Assembly: GCA_946885605.1 (NCBI GenBank)
Contig: CAMPGR010000005.1
Location: 1-59,665, forward strand
DNA length: 59,665 nt
Direction: 5' to 3'
Origin: an uncultured Pseudomonadota bacterium
GTDB taxonomy: Bacteria > Pseudomonadota > Gammaproteobacteria > Burkholderiales > SG8-41
Shown here piece by piece: positions 54,608 to 59,665 of the stretch. Made by a program: the position numbers and the translations under genes. Position 1 is the first letter of the stretch, and each line of letters opens with the position of its first letter. The notes under the pieces are model-generated. The model saw only the letters and a list, made by a program, of their open reading frames with translations, ran no database searches and was not told the origin of the DNA.

Positions 54608-57600
54608 TTAGGGCTTCAGCAACGGGGCCTTGAGATTTCCCGCCACGTTGAGGGTCCCGCGCGCGACCACTATGGATTTCGTCCCGAGCTCCGCGTTGAT
54701 GCGCCCGGAGAGATCGCCGCCAGGCGCGAGGTCGAAGCTGCCGGTTGCGTTCATCGGCCCGGAAGTGAGCCGCATCTGGCGGTAGGAGTAGTGGTCGCCG
54801 TTGACCTCGACCGTACCCGCAAGCACGTCGAAGTTCGTTTTTCCTCCGCGCACGCCATCGCGGGAAGGCGACTGGATCGCGCGCACGACGTCCACGTTGT
54901 TGAGCACGCCTTTCTCCACGTTGAAGCTCGCCTCGATTCGCGGATGAGTGAAGAGGCCGGCCAGGCTGCCTCCATGGAGCGTGAAGGTCATGTTCGCATT
55001 CAGTGTGCCGGTGGCCGAGAAGTCCCGCGTGAAGCCGCGGAGGAGCTGGCCCAGGTCGCCGTTCGCGACATTGAGCTCACCGACCACCGTGACGCTGTTG
55101 CCCCAGCTTGCCTTGGCGACGCCCTTGATCGCGGCGACCCCGAGCCTTCCGTCGATCTTGGTGATGGCGGCCTGCTTCCGATCGATCACTGCCGCCAGGA
55201 CGAGATCGTCGAACTGCACGCCGGGTCCGAGCGGCGGCGACCAGGCGCTCGCGGTGAGATGCATCTGCCAGCCGCGGTCCTTCGGCACGAAACTCGCGCG
55301 CGCCTTGCCGTCGATCACGGTCGCGCTCTGCAGCGCGCCGTCGCGACCGAGCGTGAGATCGGCATTGACAACCGGCAGCTCGAGATTGCCGGCATTCAAG
55401 CGCACGCGATTCATCTGCACCCGGCGTACTGTGAACGAGTGCCCCTCCGCATGCGGCTTGACCCACTCGGCCGCCGCGGCGAGCCCGTCCGGGCTGAGCG
55501 TGACCGAGTTGATCTCGACCGCGTCGAAGATCTTCTCGTCGGCGAGCAGGGTCGGCGGCCAGGCATGGACGATGACGACATCCGCTCTTGCATCCTCGGC
55601 GTGGCCCACGCTCACCCGCTCCAGCGTGAGCCGCGGGGCGGGCACGAGCGCGTAACGCAGGCTTCCGATATGCACGGGCTGTCCCAGGCGCGCCGAGAGC
55701 GCCTCTTGGGCGGCGGGGATGTAGCCTGAGAGTGGCACGATGTGCAGCAAGCCTGCGGCGGCCAGAACGAGCACGATCGTGCCGATCGCAATCGCCTTGA
55801 CCGCACTGCCGCGCTTTGCCGGGGGCTTCGCGCTCGGGCCCGGTTGCGCTGCTTCCTGGCTGCGCTTCAGCCGCTCCGCGGCCGAGGCACGCGCGCGCGC
55901 TTCGAGCTGCGCGCGGTAGCGCGCATCGGCTTCCATCTCGGCGCGCTCTTTCGCTTTGAGCTCGGCAGCAACGCGTGCCTGCACTTCTTCCTCGGAGCGC
56001 GCGCGTAGCTGCTGCTCCTGCACGACGCGCGCAACCGCTTCCTGCTTGGCGCGCTCCTCGGCCTGGGCGCGCGCCTTGCGCTCGGCTTCAGCGCGCGCTT
56101 CCGCCTCGGCTTTTGCCTTGGCGGCCGCCTCCGCCATTGACTGTGCCTGCGCGACCGCGGCTTCGGCGGCGCGCGCAGCCGTTTCGGCTTCGGCACGCGC
56201 CCGGCGCGCCGCCTCGTTGTCGCTCTCCGCCGCCTCCCTCGCGCGCCGCTCCGCTTCCTCGCGTGCGCGGCGCGCGGCTTCCGCCTGGCGCTCGGCCTCT
56301 TCGCGCGCCTTGCGCTCGGCGTCGATCTTCGCCGCGAGCTCTGCGTGCGTCTTGCGCTCGGTTTCCTCGCGCGCCTTGCGCTCCGCCTCGAGACGCGCCT
56401 CGGCTTCCTCGCGCGCCTTGCGGCCGGCCTCGATCATCGCCTCCACTTCTTCGCGCGCCTTGCGCTCGGCCTCCTCGCGAGCCCTGCGTTCCTCCTCGAC
56501 CTTGGACTCCGCTTTTTCGCGTGCCTTGCGCTCGGCCTCGATGGCGAGTTCGGCCTCTTCGCGCGCCTTGCGCTCACCTTCCTCCTGCGCGAGGCGAACT
56601 GCCTGCTCGCGGTTCTTCCGTTCCGCTTCACGCTGCGCTTCCGCTTCCTCGCGCGCCTTGCGTTCCGCTTCGATGCGCACCTCGGCTTCCTCGCGCGCAC
56701 GACGCTCGGCCTCCGCCCGCGCCTCGGCTTCCTCGCGCGCCTTGCGCGACTGCTCCTGGAGCTCGCGGATCTGCGCCCTGACGCGAGCATCCGCTTCCTC
56801 GCGCTCCCGGCGCTGCACTTCTTCGCGCGCGCTGCGTTCCGCTTCCTCGCGCTCGCGAGCTTCCGCTTCGCGTTTTGCCCTGGCTTCGGCGGCAACCCGG
56901 GCTTCGCTCTCGAGCCGCGCGCGCAACTTCGCTTCCTCGAGCGCCTTCATCGCCGCCTCGACCCGCGTGCGCGCCGCTTCGTCAGCGCCCGCCTTCGCCT
57001 GGGCGAGGGCTGCGGCTTCGGCTTCGGCTTTGGCACGCGCGGCCTCCTCCGCCATGGCGCGTGCTTCGGCAATCGCCTTCTCGGCGGCCCGCGCGCGCGC
57101 TTCCGCTTCCTCGCGCGCCTTGCGCTCGGCTTCCTCGCGGGCGCGGATCTCCGCTTCCATACGGGTGCGCGCCTCGGCTTCCTCCTTCGCGCGCGCTTCG
57201 GCCGCGGCGAGCGCATCGGCCATCGCCTTCATCTGCGCTTCGAGTGCGGCGCGGGCGCGCGATTCGGCTTCCGCGTGTGCACGCGCTTCAGCTTCGGCCC
57301 TGGCGCGCGCTTCCGTTTCCTGCCGCGCGCGCGCTTCTTCCGCCTCTTTCACCGCCGCTTCCTGCTTTGCGCGCGATTCCGCTTCCGCCCGCGCCTTGGC
57401 TTCGGCCTCGGCACGCGCCTTCGCTTCCATCGCGGCGCGGACCCTCGCTTCCGCTTCGGCCCTCGCGCTTTCGTTCGCCGCCGAGCGTGCTTCGGCCTCC
57501 GCCCGCGCGCGCGCCTCGGCGGCGGCCCGCGCCTGCGCTTCCGCCTTTGCCTTCGCTTCCGCTTCCGCGCGCATGCGCGTCTCGGCGATGGCGCGGCCAC

Positions 57601-58030
57601 GCGCTTCGGCTTCCTGCTTGGTTTTGGCGGCGGCGAGCGCCAGTGCGGCGGCGTCCGCGCGCGCGTTTGCTTCGGCCTCGGCTTTCGCGCGCGCCGCCGC
57701 TTCGAGATTCAGGCGCGCGAGGACTTCAGGGGAGGTGAAATCGAGCTCGAGGTCGTCTTCTGCGGGCGGCGGCGCAGGGGGAGGTGTGGCGGGCTTCGCT
57801 TCGGCGGGCGCCGAAAACACCTTGATGTAGCCGTCCGCCTCGAGCCTGGCGAGGGCTTCATGCAGCCTGTCGTGGTCGAGCCCGCGGTCCTTCGCCAGCA
57901 TTTCCGCGACGGTGGACTTGCCGTCCACCATCAGAAAGACGCGGTTAAGCTCCCGTGAAAGTCTGCCCGTCTTGCTCCTGGTGTCGAGGACGCCCATGGC
58001 GGTCTTGGTATAGACGGTCAGCGGGTGCAT
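54608..58030 (-). CDS. Long charged-helix protein with AsmA-like periplasmic domain
   Basis: This 1140-residue protein has four parts. Residues 1-75 form a small winged-helix-like domain. A Pro-rich linker runs to about 97. About 100-715 is an almost unbroken array of Ala, Glu, Arg and Lys (for example [18 protein letters not shown]), predicted as a coiled coil or single alpha-helix, as in TolA. A membrane helix follows at about 742-765 ([19 protein letters not shown]). Residues 770-1140 resemble AsmA-type periplasmic domains ([38 protein letters not shown]). Start evidence is weak. Function unknown; AsmA-like proteins are linked to lipid transport to the outer membrane. Confidence 0.8.
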   Translation of the reverse strand: MHPLTVYTKTAMGVLDTRSKTGRLSRELNRVFLMVDGKSTVAEMLAKDRGLDHDRLHEALARLEADGYIKVFSAPAEAKPATPPPAPPPAEDDLELDFTSPEVLARLNLEAAARAKAEAEANARADAAALALAAAKTKQEAEARGRAIAETRMRAEAEAKAKAEAQARAAAEARARAEAEARSAANESARAEAEARVRAAMEAKARAEAEAKARAEAESRAKQEAAVKEAEEARARQETEARARAEAEARAHAEAESRARAALEAQMKAMADALAAAEARAKEEAEARTRMEAEIRAREEAERKAREEAEARARAAEKAIAEARAMAEEAARAKAEAEAAALAQAKAGADEAARTRVEAAMKALEEAKLRARLESEARVAAEARAKREAEAREREEAERSAREEVQRREREEADARVRAQIRELQEQSRKAREEAEARAEAERRAREEAEVRIEAERKAREEAEAQREAERKNREQAVRLAQEEGERKAREEAELAIEAERKAREKAESKVEEERRAREEAERKAREEVEAMIEAGRKAREEAEARLEAERKAREETERKTHAELAAKIDAERKAREEAERQAEAARRAREEAERRAREAAESDNEAARRARAEAETAARAAEAAVAQAQSMAEAAAKAKAEAEARAEAERKARAQAEERAKQEAVARVVQEQQLRARSEEEVQARVAAELKAKERAEMEADARYRAQLEARARASAAERLKRSQEAAQPGPSAKPPAKRGSAVKAIAIGTIVLVLAAAGLLHIVPLSGYIPAAQEALSARLGQPVHIGSLRYALVPAPRLTLERVSVGHAEDARADVVIVHAWPPTLLADEKIFDAVEINSVTLSPDGLAAAAEWVKPHAEGHSFTVRRVQMNRVRLNAGNLELPVVNADLTLGRDGALQSATVIDGKARASFVPKDRGWQMHLTASAWSPPLGPGVQFDDLVLAAVIDRKQAAITKIDGRLGVAAIKGVAKASWGNSVTVVGELNVANGDLGQLLRGFTRDFSATGTLNANMTFTLHGGSLAGLFTHPRIEASFNVEKGVLNNVDVVRAIQSPSRDGVRGGKTNFDVLAGTVEVNGDHYSYRQMRLTSGPMNATGSFDLAPGGDLSGRINAELGTKSIVVARGTLNVAGNLKAPLLKP
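55870..57720. repeat. Low-complexity GC-rich repeat encoding the charged helix
   Basis: About 1.85 kb of DNA repeats GCGCGCGCCTTGCGCTCGGC-like units in the minus-strand frame. Because of this bias several long frames also stay open on the plus strand. Such DNA may vary in length through slippage or recombination. Confidence 0.7.
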
Positions 58031-58225
58031 GAATTTATTCTGAAATTTTCCGGCTCACCGGCATCTTACCCGACTCCCCCACCGCGCGCGGCTCGAAATC
58101 CTGCACGATCCCGGCCTCTCTTTAGTCTCGAGTTGCCGCAAGCGTCTCCCGTTCACGGGCTCCGGCGAGATGTCCTGCGCGATTATAGGGGCGCCGGATA
58201 CTCGCGGCAAAGGACACTGCTCGCG
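58031..58225. other. Non-coding gap
   Basis: No gene or motif is supported between the charged-helix gene and the quinone oxidoreductase gene. Confidence 0.4.
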
Positions 58226-59221
58226 TTATTCGATGTGAAGCAGGATCTTGCCGACGTGCTGGCTCGACTCCATGAGGGCGTGCGCCTGCGCCGCTTGAGC
58301 AAGCGGAAAGATTTGACCCGTGACCACGCGGATCCGGCCGTTTGCGATTTCGGGCCACACCCTGGCTTCCAGCTCGCGGGCGGTCCTTGCCTTGAACGCG
58401 GACGGACGGGTGCGCAGCGTCGAGCCGGTGTAGGTCAATCGCTTCAGCATGACGGGCATCAGATTGATATCGACCTTGGAGCCGAGCGGGAAGGCGAGCT
58501 GCACGATGCGCGCGTCATGGGCGGCAGCCTTGAAATTACGCTCGATATTGGGCCCGCCCACGATATCGAGGATCGCGTTCGCGCCGCCCTCATTGCGGAC
58601 GACTTCCACGAAATCCTCCTGGCGGTAATCGATCACGCGGTCCGCGCCAAGGTCGCGGCAGATGCTGCAGCGCGATTCCGGGCTGTCGGTGGCGATGACC
58701 TTGCATCCGAAAGCCTTGCCGAGCTGTATGGCGGTGGTGCCGATGCCTCCCGCGCCACCGTGCACGAGCAGCGTTTCGCCGGCCTTGAGGGCCACGCCAA
58801 TGAAAAGATTGCTCCACACGGTGAAAAACGTTTCGGGGAGTCCCGCAGCGTCGCGGAGATCGACGCCGTGCGGAATGGGCAGGCACTGCTCGGCGTCCAC
58901 CGCGCAGTACTGCGCATAGCCGCCGCCGTTGGTGAGCGCACAGACCTTGTCACCCGGCTGCCACCGTTTGACTGCCGATCCAACGGCAACGATCTCACCC
59001 GCGACCTCCAGCCCGAGCAGGTCCGAGGCACCGGCCGGAGGCGGATAGAGGCCTTTGCGTTGCATGAGGTCGGGGCCGTTCACGCCGGCGGCGGCGACCC
59101 TGATCAGCACTTCTCCCGGTTCGATGCTCGGCACCGGCCGCTCGCCAAGCTTCAATACTTCCGGGCCGCCGGGGCCGGTCATCTCGATCACCTTCATCGT
59201 TGTGGGGACTGCGCTGCTCAT
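58226..59221 (-). CDS. NAD(P)H quinone oxidoreductase, PIG3/Qor type
   Basis: This 331-residue zinc-free medium-chain dehydrogenase/reductase reduces quinones or enones with NADPH. It has GLEVAGEIVAVGSAVKRWQP, the NADPH-binding GGAGGIGTTAIQLGKAFGC and VIDYRQEDFVEVV. GAGGAG precedes the ATG at 59221. It starts 29 bp after a partial enoyl-CoA hydratase gene on the same strand, so both may serve acyl-CoA or fatty acid breakdown. Confidence 0.92.
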   Translation of the reverse strand: MSSAVPTTMKVIEMTGPGGPEVLKLGERPVPSIEPGEVLIRVAAAGVNGPDLMQRKGLYPPPAGASDLLGLEVAGEIVAVGSAVKRWQPGDKVCALTNGGGYAQYCAVDAEQCLPIPHGVDLRDAAGLPETFFTVWSNLFIGVALKAGETLLVHGGAGGIGTTAIQLGKAFGCKVIATDSPESRCSICRDLGADRVIDYRQEDFVEVVRNEGGANAILDIVGGPNIERNFKAAAHDARIVQLAFPLGSKVDINLMPVMLKRLTYTGSTLRTRPSAFKARTARELEARVWPEIANGRIRVVTGQIFPLAQAAQAHALMESSQHVGKILLHIE

Positions 59222-59250
59222 TGTTCTCCTCGGTTCAGGGTTGAGGTCCG

Positions 59251-59665
59251 TCAGGCGCTCGATTCACGAAATCGGCGGATCCGCTCTTTGAGCCCCGGCG
59301 TGCTGACCGACGCGGCGAGCGCGGCCATGTCGTCGGCCCGGCTGTCCAACGTCGTCTGGCGATGCAGCGCCGCCGCGGAGCCCGGCGCGAGCAGCTCGCA
59401 CTGGGCTCGCATGCGCGCAGCAAGCGCGGGCCACTCGGACTGCGCGGCAAGGTCCGTCAGGAAGCGTAGCGCCAGCGCTTCCTCGGCGTCGAACTGGCGC
59501 GAAGCGGCGAGTATTGCGCGCGCGTCGTCCACTCCGATGCGGTGGGCAAGCCGCCGCGTGCCAAGCACGACACCGAAGCGCAGGCCGGGCAGGCGAAACG
59601 CCGCGCCGGGCGCGCCCACCCGGATGCCGCATGCGCACACGAGATCCGCGCCGGCACCGAACACC
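59251..59665 (-). CDS. Enoyl-CoA hydratase/isomerase family protein (5' end cut by window edge)
   Basis: This 137-codon fragment is the C-terminal part of a crotonase-fold protein. It starts in the core VFGAGADLVCACGIRVGAP, with AAFRLPGLRFGVVLGTRRLA and the following helices recognisable. The start lies beyond the window. The stop at 59251 is 29 bp before the quinone oxidoreductase gene. Confidence 0.85.
   Translation of the reverse strand, partial: VFGAGADLVCACGIRVGAPGAAFRLPGLRFGVVLGTRRLAHRIGVDDARAILAASRQFDAEEALALRFLTDLAAQSEWPALAARMRAQCELLAPGSAAALHRQTTLDSRADDMAALAASVSTPGLKERIRRFRESSA

Noticed and set aside
55956..57958. Two plus-strand frames of 624 and 537 residues over the charged-helix gene
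   Set aside because: They are long Ala/Ser/Arg and Leu/Arg/Phe runs produced by the repeat bias, with no start context. The minus frame has the flanking domains.
1..59665. CRISPR array, tRNA, rRNA or transposase
   Set aside because: I looked for regular spaced repeats, tRNA-like arms and transposase motifs and saw none. A tool scan could still find a tRNA that I missed by eye.

Overview
The window is about 60 kb of high-GC DNA that reads like the chromosome of a betaproteobacterium, probably of the Burkholderiales or a related lineage. The evidence is five Bug-type periplasmic solute receptors with one tctBA pair, a TAXI-TRAP system, DUF6279, DUF599, DUF3025 and FIST proteins, and dense GC-rich coding on both strands. 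UGA is an ordinary stop in most genes, so the code is standard. I saw no rRNA, tRNA, CRISPR array, insertion sequence or phage gene. Taxonomy and functions are inferred from sequence reading alone.

Layout. 1-3715 (minus): partial PLP aminotransferase, DUF6279 lipoprotein, GlcG/HbpS-like exported protein and a Tat-type aldo/keto reductase. 3790-6749 (plus): an apparent selenoprotein operon. A thioredoxin-like CPTC domain continues through an in-frame UGA (4120-4122) into a second conserved domain. The next gene is a UGSC-family protein with an in-frame UGA at 5508-5510, and a Gfo/Idh/MocA dehydrogenase follows. Both UGA codons have a fitting bacterial SECIS-like hairpin about 20 nt downstream. 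6759-9783 (minus): two HtrA/DegP-type proteases, each with a sigma-E-like promoter. 10229-14277 (plus): two Bug receptors and TctB-TctA, an almost complete tripartite tricarboxylate transporter locus.

14473-26663 is the most unusual region. Seven paralogous, signal-peptide-bearing class I methyltransferase-like proteins lie here, five of them in an uninterrupted, translationally coupled tandem (20729-25308). With them are a lipoprotein methyltransferase, a membrane-bound spermidine-synthase-like protein, an AMIN-domain protein, an MFS carrier and an APC permease. The seven share a YVPTPQ motif, DLGSGDGR and a FAM173-like core, followed by a conserved C-terminal domain I cannot name.

26673-30921 (minus): an iron-type ABC importer (binding protein, fused permease, ATPase). 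31126-33036: htpG behind a sigma-32-like promoter. 33101-36830: a Vgb-like propeller, an internally deleted enoyl-CoA hydratase, a FIST protein and a DUF599 protein. 36841-47016: two divergent clusters, each pairing a gamma-glutamyltransferase-family enzyme with Bug receptors; the minus arm continues into a TAXI-TRAP transporter. 47033-49946: an unknown protein, SrkA kinase and an alpha/beta hydrolase. 49960-54549: FAD oxidoreductase, DUF3025 protein, diguanylate cyclase and HtpX. 54608-58030: a 1140-residue protein joining a roughly 600-residue charged Ala/Glu/Arg helix to an AsmA-like periplasmic domain. 58226-59665: quinone oxidoreductase and a partial enoyl-CoA hydratase.

A theme is envelope and redox stress: two HtrA proteases, HtpX, HtpG, SrkA, two selenoproteins and thioredoxin chemistry. 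The other is scavenging of organic acids and peptides through many periplasmic receptors.
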